Shown: positions 8,653 through 17,970, counted from the first letter of the stretch. The stretch: DNA of 64,000 bases from Rhizobium esperanzae (GCF_002204185.1 NZ_MXPU01000004.1:186001-250000); one strand, 5' to 3'. Notes: a model not told the origin generated them from the sequence alone. Numbers and translations are program-made.

Positions 8653-9513
8653 TTACTGTCGCTGCCGGTAGGCAGAGGGCGTGAGACCGGTGCCCAGCTT
8701 GAAGGCCCGCGTCATGTGGCTCTGGCTGCTGAAGCCGCAGGCCGAAGCGATCTGCGCGATCGGCTCCATGTCTGATAACATCGATTTGGCGCGCTCGACA
8801 CGACGGTGCGCCACCCAGCCGTGCGGCGACACGCCAAAGCTTGCCCGGAACATCCGCTGAAAATGAAAGGCGCTGAGCTGCCCGATATCAGCCAGATCCT
8901 GCAGGCGGATCGTCTCGCCAAGATGGGCCTCGATATAATCCAGGGTTCGGCGCCGCACATGCGGCGCGAGCCCGCCGCTGATCGTGCAGGCACGCATGCC
9001 TCCATAACGTGGATCGACGAAGAGATCGTGGATCGCCTGCGTCATCGCGTCTTCGGCCAGCAGATGACCGCCCGCCAACATCGCTTCCGTCATCTGCCGA
9101 AGCCTCAGCGCCAAAGCGGGGGCATCGTCGAAGGTTACTTCGGGAAGAGCCATGAGCCGCGCATCGCGGTCAAACGTCTCGGCAAACATCCGCCGCATCT
9201 GATCGTCGGGAACATACAGATGGACGAATTCGAAGAAGTCGGTGATTTCCCATTCGGACGAGTACCCCTGCGGCATGATGCACAGCACACCAGGACGGCC
9301 GCGCGCGTCGGGGCCATCCAGGCGACGCGTTCCGGCGCCGCCGCTCAGATAAAGACTGAATGTATGACCGTTCGGCCGCTGATAGCTCATCCTGTCATGC
9401 GCATTGCTCCAGAAGGCAGCCGATCGCCCGAAACCCAGATCGATCGACTGTGACATCCGCGCAGTGGGCGAGGCGGACAAAAACCTGAAAACCGAGAGGC
9501 GGCTATCGTTCAC
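8653..9513 (-). CDS. AraC-family transcriptional regulator
   Basis: The 286-aa protein has an N-terminal cupin-like sensing domain (about 25-170) and a C-terminal pair of helix-turn-helix motifs (about 190-286). The latter reads LGETIRLQDLADIGQLSAFHFQRMF and then IAQIASACGFSSQSHMTRAF, with the family ending GLTPSAYRQRQ. It is divergent from the EamA exporter gene 154 bp away, which is the most likely target. The ligand is unknown. Confidence 0.9.
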   Translation of the reverse strand: MNDSRLSVFRFLSASPTARMSQSIDLGFGRSAAFWSNAHDRMSYQRPNGHTFSLYLSGGAGTRRLDGPDARGRPGVLCIMPQGYSSEWEITDFFEFVHLYVPDDQMRRMFAETFDRDARLMALPEVTFDDAPALALRLRQMTEAMLAGGHLLAEDAMTQAIHDLFVDPRYGGMRACTISGGLAPHVRRRTLDYIEAHLGETIRLQDLADIGQLSAFHFQRMFRASFGVSPHGWVAHRRVERAKSMLSDMEPIAQIASACGFSSQSHMTRAFKLGTGLTPSAYRQRQ

Positions 9514-9667
9514 TCATTCTATCTCACAGCTGGGCACGCGTTCAGAATAATAGGGGGCGACCGCTGAGATGGCGAGAGAGAAGTCCGGGCACAACGATTT
9601 CGTAGCAAGAATCTGCAAGAGACCCGCTCACGGTTTGCCTATTCATGGAGAAAACGAGGATACCTCC

Positions 9668-10582
9668 ATGGCAAATGCCGTTCTTTTCATCGCGACCGTC
9701 CTCATCTGGGGGACGACCTGGATCGCCATTGCGATGCAGGTCGGTCCCGTGCCGGTGCTGGTCTCAGTCTTTTACAGATTTGCGCTCGCAGCGGTGATCT
9801 TCGTCGCCATCCTGGCTGCCATGCGCCGGCTCAAGCTTCCTGCCTTGCGCGATCAACCTTTCATCCTGGCGCAAGCGCTCTGCCTGTTCAGCCTCAATTT
9901 CATCTGTTTCTACAATGCCGCCGCCTCGATTCCTTCAGGGCTGATCTCGGTGATCTTCTCGCTCGCGACGATCTACAATGCCGTCAATGCGCGCCTGTTC
10001 TTCGGCGACCGCATTACCGGCCGCACGCTCTTCGCAGCGGCGCTCGGCGCAACCGGCCTTCTGCTGCTGTTCGGAGAGGAGGTGGTCGTCGATTTCGATA
10101 TGGGCACGCTGAAAGGGATTGGGCTCGCAGCGCTCGGCACGCTGTTCTTCTCGCTCGGCAACATGGCATCGCGCCGCAACAGCGCGGCCGGGATCTCGCC
10201 GCTGACCGCCAATGCCTGGGGCATGACCTATGGCGCGATCATCCTCCTCGTGCTGATTGCCGTGACGCGGACGCCGATCGTGGCACCACCCGGCATCACC
10301 TATCTTGCCGCGCTGCTCTATCTCTCTGCCATCGGATCGGTGATCGGTTTCACCACCTACCTCATGCTGGTGTCGCGCATCGGCTCCTCACGCGCGGCCT
10401 ACGCCACCGTGCTGTTCCCGATCGTCGCCCTGTCGCTGTCGACGGTCTTCGAGGGCTACCACTGGACCGGCCTCGGCCTGATCGGCCTGGCGCTGACGCT
10501 GCTCGGGAACGTGATCATCTTTGCACGACCTCTCGCGCGGCGGTCGCCGCAACCAGATGCGAGCTTGCCGGCACGCAGCTGA
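9668..10582 (+). CDS. EamA/DMT-family metabolite exporter
   Basis: The start at ATG 9668 (MANAVLFIATVLIWGTTW) is preceded by ACGAGGA at a good distance and gives 304 aa. Earlier in-frame codons add a polar stretch that does not look like this family. About ten membrane helices form two EamA repeats. WGTTWIAIAM in helix 1 and SLNFICFYNAA are typical. Such proteins export amino acids or other small metabolites across the inner membrane. It is divergent from the AraC regulator at 8653-9513. Confidence 0.88.
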   Translation: MANAVLFIATVLIWGTTWIAIAMQVGPVPVLVSVFYRFALAAVIFVAILAAMRRLKLPALRDQPFILAQALCLFSLNFICFYNAAASIPSGLISVIFSLATIYNAVNARLFFGDRITGRTLFAAALGATGLLLLFGEEVVVDFDMGTLKGIGLAALGTLFFSLGNMASRRNSAAGISPLTANAWGMTYGAIILLVLIAVTRTPIVAPPGITYLAALLYLSAIGSVIGFTTYLMLVSRIGSSRAAYATVLFPIVALSLSTVFEGYHWTGLGLIGLALTLLGNVIIFARPLARRSPQPDASLPARS

Positions 10583-10604
10583 AGGACGGGCAGCGTCGCG
10601 GTCT

Positions 10605-10735
10605 TTCAGATGGATCGCGACGTCTTCGACCGTCGTATTCCAGCGGATCTCAGGGCTTTCCGAAACCGACTGGACGAGGCCATCGCCCAAGCCACGGAAA
10701 GCTTCAAAGGAGCTCGGAGGACACTTGGGTCGTAC
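10605..10735 (+). pseudogene. Decayed 3' fragment of a GH20 hexosaminidase gene
   Basis: The DNA aligns with 8385-8510 of the intact GH20 gene. Shared words include CGTCTTCGACCG, ATCTC-GGGCTT-CCGAAACCG, CTGGACGA-GCCATC and GCTTCAA. One 2-bp gap lies near 10637. In translation RISGLSETDWTRPS corresponds to RISGLAETGWTKPS of the intact protein. No start, active site or upstream domain is present. It is a remnant of a duplication or of a second hexosaminidase gene that followed the exporter. Confidence 0.75.
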
Positions 10736-10864
10736 GATCCGTTAACCACCTTCAATGTCGTAGAAGGGGAAGCAGAGGAGAACGCTCATTCCACTTGCGC
10801 GAGGAAAAAATCGCGAGATGCTGCGAGTATATGTGGGCGATTTTTCCAAGGGCTAGGGCAAGGA

Positions 10865-11170
10865 ATGACGCACGGCGAAATCAACTTTGCGATCCGCGTC
10901 ACGCTGGGAATTGATGTTGTCATCATCTGCGTGCTGATCGCATACTTTTATGTGCGTAACGAAATGCTCGCGGCACGCGCTGCCCGGATAGGGAATATAA
11001 CTTACCACGCCGGAACTATTTTCACGGGAATCGCCTATGGCCACCCCGATTGCCCGCCCGAGATTGCCGCAGAGTATCTATCACTCAGGCGTAAACGTCT
11101 TATAATAACCACCTTCGCCTCTTCCCCGATGATAATTTACATGATTTTCCTTCGGAAATACTTTCACTAG
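10865..11170 (+). CDS. Small membrane protein of unknown function
   Basis: The start at ATG 10865 (MTHGEINFAIRVTLG) follows AGGG and AAGGA. Upstream codons in the frame come from the hexosaminidase remnant and are not part of the gene. The 101-aa product has two likely membrane helices (about 9-28 and 78-97) around a polar loop. Its base composition is lower in GC than the neighbouring genes. No family is recognised. It ends 21 bp before the convergent ROK gene. Confidence 0.55.
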   Translation: MTHGEINFAIRVTLGIDVVIICVLIAYFYVRNEMLAARAARIGNITYHAGTIFTGIAYGHPDCPPEIAAEYLSLRRKRLIITTFASSPMIIYMIFLRKYFH

Positions 11171-11191
11171 ACCACAATACCCCTTGACCGT

Positions 11192-12394
11192 TTAGCCGAC
11201 CGGCTTCTGCAGCACGTCGAAGCGTGGATTGGTTTCGGAAAAGATCGGCAGGGCGGCGGCGCCGAGGATGGCGGTATCCTTGCCGGTCATGCCGATCATG
11301 ACGCGCGGCACCGTCCGCTGCCGGCCGGGGTCGATCGGATCGTGCAGCGGCTCGAGCCGCTCGGCAAGCCGGCGCATCAGCGAGGTCGGCAGGCTGCCGC
11401 CGAGCACGATGGTCTGAGGATCGAAAGCGAGCTCGAGGAAATCGACGGTCTGCCGCAGCGGCTGGACGGCCTGATGGAGCCAGGTCTCCAGACCGTCGCT
11501 GCCCCTTTCGATCAGCGCGTCGAGCGCGTCGGACGATAGCTCCCCTGCATCGGCGATGCCCATGAATTCGTAAGCGACCGACGGCGAGACATAACGATCG
11601 AGGCAGCCGCGTTTGCCGCAGCTGCAGAGCCTGCCATGCGGCTCGACGATGATATGGCCGATTTCGCCGGCATTGTTGCGGCTGCCCTTGTAGAGGTGGC
11701 CGTCGAGGAACATGCCGGCGCCGATGCCGCCGCCGCCGGCCAGAAACAGGTAGACGAAGCTGGCGAGGCCGCGGGCGACGCCGTGAAGGCGCTCGCCGAT
11801 CGCCGCCGCCGTCGCATCGTTCTCGACCAGCACCGGCGCATTGAGCCGCTGTTCCAGCTCGTGGCCGACGGGGAATCCCTGCCAGCCGGGCAGGCTCTGG
11901 GGGCTGAGAGAGGTGGTGCCGCCCTCCGCATAACGGCCGGGCAGGGCGATGCCCACGCCGAGTAGCCGCTGCTGGTCGAAGGCGAAGGCCTGTTTGAGAT
12001 GCTCGACGATCGACTGGAGGACCGGCATCGCCTGCTGCGGATCGGGGTGTTCGACCTGGCGCTCGATGCGCGCGCAGACGGCGCCGGAGAGATCGGTCAG
12101 CACGCCGCTCGCCCGCTGGCGGCCAAGCTCGAGGCCGATCGAATAGGCGCCGGCCGGATTGATGGAATAGGGAATGATCGGCTGGCCGCGCGCCAGCTTC
12201 TGCGCCTCGGCGGCGACGAGCAGATGCGACCTCTCCAGCTCCTCGACGATATTCGACACCGTCTGGGGCGTCAGCGCCGTCATGCGGGCGATCGACGCCC
12301 GCGACAGGGAACCGTGCGTGCGGATCAACTCGATCACCACGCGTCGATTGTGAGACTTGGCCTGCTCGAGATTCGTGCCGGAGATCGCCTTCAT
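11192..12394 (-). CDS. ROK-family transcriptional regulator (NagC/XylR type)
   Basis: The 400-aa protein has an N-terminal winged helix (about 15-75; LSRASIARMTALTPQTVSNIVEEL in outline) and a C-terminal ROK sugar-kinase fold. The zinc motif CSCGKRGCLD and the VLVENDATAAAIGE segment of the sugar pocket are present. The usual DxGGT phosphate loop is replaced by LELGRQRASG, so it is probably a sugar-sensing repressor and not a kinase. It lies 75 bp downstream of the sugar-efflux-like MFS gene, in the same direction. Confidence 0.9.
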   Translation of the reverse strand: MKAISGTNLEQAKSHNRRVVIELIRTHGSLSRASIARMTALTPQTVSNIVEELERSHLLVAAEAQKLARGQPIIPYSINPAGAYSIGLELGRQRASGVLTDLSGAVCARIERQVEHPDPQQAMPVLQSIVEHLKQAFAFDQQRLLGVGIALPGRYAEGGTTSLSPQSLPGWQGFPVGHELEQRLNAPVLVENDATAAAIGERLHGVARGLASFVYLFLAGGGGIGAGMFLDGHLYKGSRNNAGEIGHIIVEPHGRLCSCGKRGCLDRYVSPSVAYEFMGIADAGELSSDALDALIERGSDGLETWLHQAVQPLRQTVDFLELAFDPQTIVLGGSLPTSLMRRLAERLEPLHDPIDPGRQRTVPRVMIGMTGKDTAILGAAALPIFSETNPRFDVLQKPVG

Positions 12395-12469
12395 GTCGCC
12401 TTCAAAGGATAAGCCTCACCACCCTTGTCACAAGACGGCTGGCGATGAAAGCCACATTCCTCGTGCCGC

Positions 12470-13693
12470 CTATCGAACCTCGGCGTCGGCGGGCACAACG
12501 GCATTGCGCCGCTGCAGCAGGCCGAGGAGGGCGATCCCCGACAGGCCGGTGACGGCGCTCAGAATAGCGGTTCCGGAATAATTGCTCGCCCAGGTGCCGG
12601 CGGCGAAGACCAGCGCACCGATGCCCGCACTCGCAAAGACATTGACGGAGATCAGCGCGCTGCCGAGCCCCGGCCGATCGGCAATGAGATCCTGCAGGTA
12701 GGTGATCGGGATGCTGATGATCGCCGCAGCACCGATGCCGGCAAGCAGGGTCAGCGCATAGAGATGCCATGGAGCGGAGGCAAAGCCGAGCAGGCCGAGA
12801 AACAGCGCGTAGATGATGGTGCCGGCGGCCAGCGCCGTCATCTGGCCGGTCTGCCGGGCGATCCGCGACCAGACGATGATGAAGATGATCTCCAGCGCTG
12901 CGACGATGCCGACGAGAATGCCGACATCGCTGAGCCGGCCATGCGCCGCGCCCGTGGCGATCAACGGCAGAAGCGCATCATTCAGATGCAGCGTGCTGGT
13001 GATCAGCGCCACGCCTGCGATATGCGCCGAAATCTGCGGCGACACCACCTGGCGGAGCGCTTCGAAATAGGTGAGGCGGCGAACTTCCGCCATCATCGCT
13101 CCGGCGCGCTTCGGAAGAGCAAAGAGGATGATGCCCTGGCAGAGCACACAGGAGAGGCTGGCGAAGAGATAGGCCGGCAGCATGCTCGACGCTCCCGAGA
13201 GGACAAGACCCGTTATGCCGGGGATCAGCACCCAGGAAAGCGAGATCATCGCCCGCACGCCTGAATTGGCCGTCACCATGTCGCTGCGGCTCATGCCGTG
13301 CATCGCCGCGCGCGCATTGGCAAACAGCAGCGAGTTCAGCGCCCCGTAGATCGGCAGCGGCAGCAGCGCGCTGACGATGAAGGTCGCCGGGCTCGGAAAG
13401 GCGTAGACCATGCCGTAGCCGACGATGCCGAACAGACAGGCCCCGATCATCGCCGAACGGTATTCGCCGAGCCGGTCGGCAAGATTGCCGAGCAGGACGC
13501 TGATCACCACGTTGACCGCCGCCGAGGCAAAGGCGAGGAAGGAATAGAGCCCGTCGCTCAGCCCCAGCTCGCGAATGCCGACGATCGACCGATAGGGCGC
13601 GGTCATCGCCCCCGCCATGCCGAAGGTGAAAATGGCGATCATGCTGGCGCGGATCGCCGGATTGCGGAAGACGTCGGGAAAGAAGCGGCTCAT
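12470..13693 (-). CDS. MFS transporter of the sugar-efflux (SET) type
   Basis: The 407-aa product has about 12 membrane helices and the overall look of SetA-like sugar efflux proteins (FGMAGAMTAPYRSIVGIRELG near the N-terminus, NLADRLGEYR in the helix-2/3 loop). It probably exports sugars or sugar derivatives across the inner membrane. It sits in a leftward series with an SDR and an RpiR regulator upstream and a ROK regulator downstream. This suggests a sugar-related cluster. Substrate is not evident. Confidence 0.8.
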   Translation of the reverse strand: MSRFFPDVFRNPAIRASMIAIFTFGMAGAMTAPYRSIVGIRELGLSDGLYSFLAFASAAVNVVISVLLGNLADRLGEYRSAMIGACLFGIVGYGMVYAFPSPATFIVSALLPLPIYGALNSLLFANARAAMHGMSRSDMVTANSGVRAMISLSWVLIPGITGLVLSGASSMLPAYLFASLSCVLCQGIILFALPKRAGAMMAEVRRLTYFEALRQVVSPQISAHIAGVALITSTLHLNDALLPLIATGAAHGRLSDVGILVGIVAALEIIFIIVWSRIARQTGQMTALAAGTIIYALFLGLLGFASAPWHLYALTLLAGIGAAAIISIPITYLQDLIADRPGLGSALISVNVFASAGIGALVFAAGTWASNYSGTAILSAVTGLSGIALLGLLQRRNAVVPADAEVR

Positions 13694-13793
13694 CGGATCA
13701 TCAATCGAATGGGAAGATTCGCGGGCGCGGCCGCGGCGGGCAGTCCTGAACGTCTGTCATGCTGTCTGTGCGCTCGAAGATCGCAGCGGCTGA

Positions 13794-14570
13794 TCAATAA
13801 TGCTCTGATTGGGAGAAAGTTCGCGCCAGTTCGGCCTGGCCTGCCGTCAGCCCGCAATCGACAGGCAGGCAGACGCCTGTAATGGCGGCGGCGAGCGGGC
13901 CGGCAAGGAAGCCTACGGCATTGGCGACATCGCGGGGATCGACGACGCGCTGCAGCGGATACCAGCGGCGCGCCTCCTCGAACACGTTGGGATTGGCGGC
14001 GGCGCGCGCCTCCCAGGCCTGCGTCTTCACCGTGCCGGGGGCAACGGCATTGGAGCGGATGCCGAACTTGCCGTATTCCACCGCCACCAGCCGGGTGAAA
14101 TGCAGCAGACCGGCCTTGGCGGCACTGTAGGCCGGATGCCCGAAGACATGCATGCCGTTGACCGAGGCGATATTGACGACAGAACCCCTCGACGCCTTGA
14201 GCATCGGCTCGAAGGCGCGGAAGCATAGGAAGGCCGCTTCGAGATTGAGCGCATTGTCGGCCCGCCAGATCTCCGGCGTCGTGTCGTGCAGGCTGGTCGC
14301 CCGCGCCGCACCGGCATTGTTGACGAGGGTTCGCACCACGCCGATATCAGCCGCGCGTTTTGCCAGTTCCGATATGCTCGTCTCGCTGGTCACATCGCAG
14401 CCGATGGCGACGAAACGGCCGGCCGGCCCGAGCCTGGAAGCGACGGCGGCCGCAGCCGCAGCATCGATATCGGCGAGCAGCACGACGTCGTGTTCTTCGG
14501 CAAGACGAGCGGCGATCGCAGCACCTATATCGCCCGCCGCACCCGTGACGATGGCTGCCGATTGGGTCAT
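13794..14570 (-). CDS. SDR-family NAD(P)-dependent oxidoreductase
   Basis: From ATG 14570 (MTQSAAIVTGAAGDIG) the product is 258 aa, normal for classical short-chain dehydrogenases. The cofactor motif is TGAAGDIG and the structural motif is LVNNAG. The catalytic Ser lies in NIASVNG and the Tyr/Lys in YSAAK. It should oxidise or reduce a sugar, polyol or hydroxy acid in the cytoplasm. It follows the RpiR gene by 25 bp, so the two are probably cotranscribed. Longer upstream codons overlap the RpiR gene and are not used. Confidence 0.9.
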   Translation of the reverse strand: MTQSAAIVTGAAGDIGAAIAARLAEEHDVVLLADIDAAAAAAVASRLGPAGRFVAIGCDVTSETSISELAKRAADIGVVRTLVNNAGAARATSLHDTTPEIWRADNALNLEAAFLCFRAFEPMLKASRGSVVNIASVNGMHVFGHPAYSAAKAGLLHFTRLVAVEYGKFGIRSNAVAPGTVKTQAWEARAAANPNVFEEARRWYPLQRVVDPRDVANAVGFLAGPLAAAITGVCLPVDCGLTAGQAELARTFSQSEHY

Positions 14571-14595
14571 TTTCCCAGACTCCCGCTCATGGATT

Positions 14596-15471
14596 TCAGT
14601 CTCCAAGCAATTGCCGGTCGTCGCCGTCGCGGTGGATGACGAGCTGCTGCTTGATACGCCGAAGCGTGGTCGTCGCCTTCGGCTGAACGGCATAGGCGAC
14701 CAGGCTCGAGAGAATATCGACCGTCGCGATATAGGCGATGCGCGTCGACGTCGGGCGATAGATATTGTTGCCTTCGGGAAGGTCGATCGGCACGACGATT
14801 TCGGCGGCCTTGGCAACCGGGCTGTCCGTCTGGGTCAGCGCGATCGTCTTCACCTTGGCCTGGCGGGCAAGCTCGAAGGCGCGCACCAGCTCCAGATTGC
14901 GCCCGGAGAAGGACGAGCCGATCAGCACGTCGCCAGGCCGGGCCGCGGCGGCCATCATCAGCTGCATGCTGTGATCGGAACTAGCGGTGATGCGAAGCCC
15001 GAGACGGAAGAGGCGGTTCTGTAGCTCATCGGCGATCATCGACGAATTGCCGCCCGAGCCGAAGGCATAGATCATCTCGGCCTTGGCGATATGGGCAACG
15101 GCCGCTTCGATCGCCGCAAGATCGAGCGAGCGATGCAGCAGAAACAGCGCGTTCTGCGCCTTGGTGATGATATCCTGGGCGACATCGGCCGGTTCGGTGC
15201 TTTTCGATTCCGGCTTCAGATAGCGCACGCCGATATGGGCGGTGCGGGCGAGCTGCACCTTGAAATCGGAAAAGCTCTCGCAGCCGAGCCGGCGGCAAAA
15301 GCGGGTGACGGTCGGCGGCGAAACCTCGGCCCGCTCGGCCAGCTCGATGATCGAGGCATTCACCGCGAACTCGAAATCGTTGACGATGATCTCCGCGATG
15401 CGGTTCTCCGAAGGAGAAAGCCGGCTCTTATCTTCCTGCAATGTCGAAAAGATATCCAAACCGACTCCCAC
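14596..15471 (-). CDS. RpiR/MurR-family regulator with SIS domain
   Basis: The 291-aa protein has an N-terminal helix-turn-helix domain (about 1-77; IIELAERAEVSPPTVTRFCR) and a C-terminal SIS domain (about 115-255; AFGSGGNSSMIADE, SSFSGRN), which binds sugar phosphates in this family. It lies 9 bp downstream of the RidA gene in the same direction. It is divergent from the NTF2-M81-aldolase operon, which it probably controls. A TGAAA-TTTCA site of the sort such regulators use lies before that operon. Confidence 0.92.
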   Translation of the reverse strand: MGVGLDIFSTLQEDKSRLSPSENRIAEIIVNDFEFAVNASIIELAERAEVSPPTVTRFCRRLGCESFSDFKVQLARTAHIGVRYLKPESKSTEPADVAQDIITKAQNALFLLHRSLDLAAIEAAVAHIAKAEMIYAFGSGGNSSMIADELQNRLFRLGLRITASSDHSMQLMMAAAARPGDVLIGSSFSGRNLELVRAFELARQAKVKTIALTQTDSPVAKAAEIVVPIDLPEGNNIYRPTSTRIAYIATVDILSSLVAYAVQPKATTTLRRIKQQLVIHRDGDDRQLLGD

Positions 15472-15480
15472 CGATTTTTC

Positions 15481-15870
15481 CTATGCGTCCTTCTTCTTAT
15501 AGGCCACGCAATCGATCTCAACCTTGCAATCGACCATCATCGACGATTGCACACAGGCCCGCGCCGGCGGATGGTCGCCGAAATACTCCTGGTAGATCTT
15601 GTTGAAGGTCCAGAAGTCACGTGGATCGTCGAGCCAGACGCCGACGCGCACGACATGCTCGACGCCGTAGCCGGCCTCCTCGAGAATCTCCAGCACATTG
15701 GCGATCGTCTTATGGGTCTGGGCGATGATGTTGCCGTCGATGATTTCGCCGTCTTCCATCGCAACCTGGCCGGAAACATAGAGCCAGCCATCGGCTTCGA
15801 CCGCACGCGCGAATGGCAGCGTCTTGCCGCCGGCGCCCGTTTGAACCGTGCCATAGCGCTTGATGGGCAT
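15481..15870 (-). CDS. RidA-family (YjgF/UK114) enamine/imine deaminase
   Basis: The start at ATG 15870 (MPIKRYGTVQTGAGG) has AAGGA seven bases upstream and gives 129 aa, the standard RidA length. RidA proteins hydrolyse reactive enamine and imine intermediates released by PLP enzymes. The family ending is visible: PPARACVQSSMMVDCKVEIDCVAYK, with the active-site Arg in PPARACV. The neighbour encoding a PLP-dependent D-amino-acid enzyme (17971-19071) would release such intermediates, which fits this role. Confidence 0.92.
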   Translation of the reverse strand: MPIKRYGTVQTGAGGKTLPFARAVEADGWLYVSGQVAMEDGEIIDGNIIAQTHKTIANVLEILEEAGYGVEHVVRVGVWLDDPRDFWTFNKIYQEYFGDHPPARACVQSSMMVDCKVEIDCVAYKKKDA

Positions 15871-15954
15871 GCTGAAGTCCTTGCAAATTATTTTCTTGAT
15901 ACGTTGACAAATGACCATAGAAAGCAGAATTTGACCAGTGAAAAACGCGATTTA

Positions 15955-15968
15955 TGAAAAGAATTTCA
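15955..15968. promoter_or_regulatory. Candidate RpiR operator
   Basis: TGAAA-AGAA-TTTCA is a perfect inverted repeat 13 bp before ATG 15982, in the divergent region between ridA-rpiR and the NTF2-M81-aldolase genes. Looser GAAA...TTT copies lie at about 15919-15933 and 15939-15953. A similar TGAAA-N5-TTTCA lies at 25694-25708. That RpiR binds here is inferred. Confidence 0.4.
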
Positions 15969-15981
15969 ATCCGAGGCACAC

Positions 15982-16464
15982 ATGCGCGATCCTTTTCAGA
16001 ACCCTTTCCCCTCGGACAGCGCCCGGCAGGCGATCTGGGAAATGCTCGTTTCGCGCGATATCGACGCTTTTCTCGCCGCCGACTGGTCGATGGTGGAAGG
16101 TGACTTCGTCGAAGAGGGCTTCATCGGCATCGACGGCCGCAAGGAGGTGAACCCCGACAAGTGGCGGCTCGCCTTTCCCTCGCTCGCCGCCTATCGCGAG
16201 GAGTGGCTGCGGCAGGCGCGAGATTTCGCCGGGCAGAGCTTCGCGGAAGATCCGCGCACGGCGATCTTCACCACGACGACGCTCGAAGATATCGAGATCG
16301 AAGGCGAGACAGCGCTGGTCCGCAAGAAATTCGACGGCGGCATCACCAAGGCCGACGGCACCCGCGATGTCCTGCAATGGCAGACGCTCTATTATTGCCG
16401 GAGACACCAGGGACGCTGGAAGATCTCAGGTTTCACCGGCTACCTGCCGAACCCGATGGGGTGA
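15982..16464 (+). CDS. NTF2/SnoaL-like protein
   Basis: The 160-aa protein looks like a single alpha+beta barrel of the NTF2/SnoaL type: helical N-terminus (ARQAIWEMLVSRDIDAFLAADW) followed by strands ending in LQWQTLYYCRRHQGRWKISGFTGYLP. It has no signal peptide. It is the first gene of a rightward operon with an M81 peptidase (31 bp later) and a D-amino-acid PLP enzyme. It may be a small hydrolase or isomerase of that pathway. The fold is likely, the reaction unknown. Confidence 0.7.
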   Translation: MRDPFQNPFPSDSARQAIWEMLVSRDIDAFLAADWSMVEGDFVEEGFIGIDGRKEVNPDKWRLAFPSLAAYREEWLRQARDFAGQSFAEDPRTAIFTTTTLEDIEIEGETALVRKKFDGGITKADGTRDVLQWQTLYYCRRHQGRWKISGFTGYLPNPMG

Positions 16465-16494
16465 CGCGGGGCCTGCAACACGAAGGCCACTTTC

Positions 16495-17970
16495 TTGCGC
16501 ATATTCACGGCAGCACTGGCGACCGAGACCAACACCTTCTCCCCGATCTGCGTCGATCGTCGCGCATTCGAAGCCTCGCTTTATGCCCCGCCCGGCCAGC
16601 ACCCTGATACACCGACGCTCTGCACCGCGCCGATCACAGTCGGCCGGCGCGTCGCCAGAGAAAAGGGCTGGGAGCTGATCGAGGGCACCGCCGCCTGGGC
16701 CGACCCGGCGGGCCTCGTCAACCGGACGACCTATGAGGAGCTGCGCGACGAAATCCTCGATCAGTTGCGCGCGGCCATACCTGTGGATGCCGTCGTTATG
16801 GGCCTGCACGGCGCCATGGTGGCAGCCGACTATGAAGACACGGAAGGCGATCTTCTCTCCCGCATGCGCGAGATCGTCGGCCCCGATGTCCTCATCTGCG
16901 CCGAACTCGACCCGCACAGCCATCTCACCGCAAAACGCGTCGCCGCGCTTGATTTCGCCATCTATTTCAAGGAATTTCCGCATACCGATTTCGTCGACCG
17001 CGCCGAGGATCTCTGGCGCATCGCCGTCGATACGCTTGAAGGCCGGGTCAAGCCCCTGATGTCGGTGTTCGATTGCCGGATGATCGACGTCTTCCCGACT
17101 TCGCGCGACCCGATGCGCTCCTTCGTCGACAAGATCATGCGGATCGAGAAGGATGACCCCGAAATCCTGTCGATCTCGGTGATCCATGGTTTCATGGTCG
17201 GCGACGTCCCCGAAATGGGAACGAAGCTGCTGGTCGTCACCGACGACAAGCCGGAGAAGGGCGCCGCCTTGGCGCGTGATCTCGGCCTCGAACTCTTTTC
17301 CAAGCGCGGCACCTTCATGGTGCCGCAGATCGACGAGAGGCAAGCCGTCGCGCGCGCCATGGCCGCGACCGCATGGCCCGTCGTGATTGCCGATGTCTGG
17401 GACAATCCGGGCGGCGGCACGGCGGGTGACGCGACCGTCATCCTCGCCGAGCTGATGGCCCGCGGCGTCACCAGTGCCGCGATCGGCACCATCTGGGATC
17501 CGATGGCGGTGCAGATCTGTTTTGCGGCAGGCGAGGGGGCGGAGATCCCGTTGCGCTTCGGCGCCAAATCGGCGCCCGGCACCGGCAGTCCGATCGACGG
17601 CACGGTCAAGGTCGTCAGGCTGGTGAGGAATGCCGAGATGCAGTTCGGCGAAAGCCTCGCCCCCTTCGGCGATGCCGCCCATATCGTGCTCGACGGCATC
17701 GACATCATCCTCAATTCGACGCGCGCCCAGAGCTTCGATCCGAGCCTGTTTTCGGTGATGGGCATCGATCCCACCAAGCAGAAGATCCTGGTGATCAAAT
17801 CCACCAATCATTTCTTCGCCTCCTTTTCGAAGATCGCCGCGGAAATCCTTTACTGCTCCGCCGGAACGCCCTATCCCAATAATCCGGCGACGACGCCGTA
17901 CCGGCGGGCGCCGAAGACGATATGGCCGATCGTCGCCGATCCACACGGAAGAGAACGCGGAGCCGCCTGA
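16495..17970 (+). CDS. M81-family metallopeptidase (microcystinase MlrC-like)
   Basis: The start is TTG 16495, with GAAGG seven bases upstream. The protein then begins MRIFTAALATETNTFSPI, as expected for this family. The 491-aa product shows the conserved GLHGAM, AELDPHSHLT and DNPGGGTAGDAT segments. MlrC is a zinc enzyme that opens small peptides, and rhizobial relatives are usually found with amino-acid genes, with unknown substrates. It is followed directly by the next gene (stop TGA and ATG adjoining), so the two are translationally coupled. It is probably cytoplasmic. Confidence 0.9.
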   Translation: MRIFTAALATETNTFSPICVDRRAFEASLYAPPGQHPDTPTLCTAPITVGRRVAREKGWELIEGTAAWADPAGLVNRTTYEELRDEILDQLRAAIPVDAVVMGLHGAMVAADYEDTEGDLLSRMREIVGPDVLICAELDPHSHLTAKRVAALDFAIYFKEFPHTDFVDRAEDLWRIAVDTLEGRVKPLMSVFDCRMIDVFPTSRDPMRSFVDKIMRIEKDDPEILSISVIHGFMVGDVPEMGTKLLVVTDDKPEKGAALARDLGLELFSKRGTFMVPQIDERQAVARAMAATAWPVVIADVWDNPGGGTAGDATVILAELMARGVTSAAIGTIWDPMAVQICFAAGEGAEIPLRFGAKSAPGTGSPIDGTVKVVRLVRNAEMQFGESLAPFGDAAHIVLDGIDIILNSTRAQSFDPSLFSVMGIDPTKQKILVIKSTNHFFASFSKIAAEILYCSAGTPYPNNPATTPYRRAPKTIWPIVADPHGRERGAA

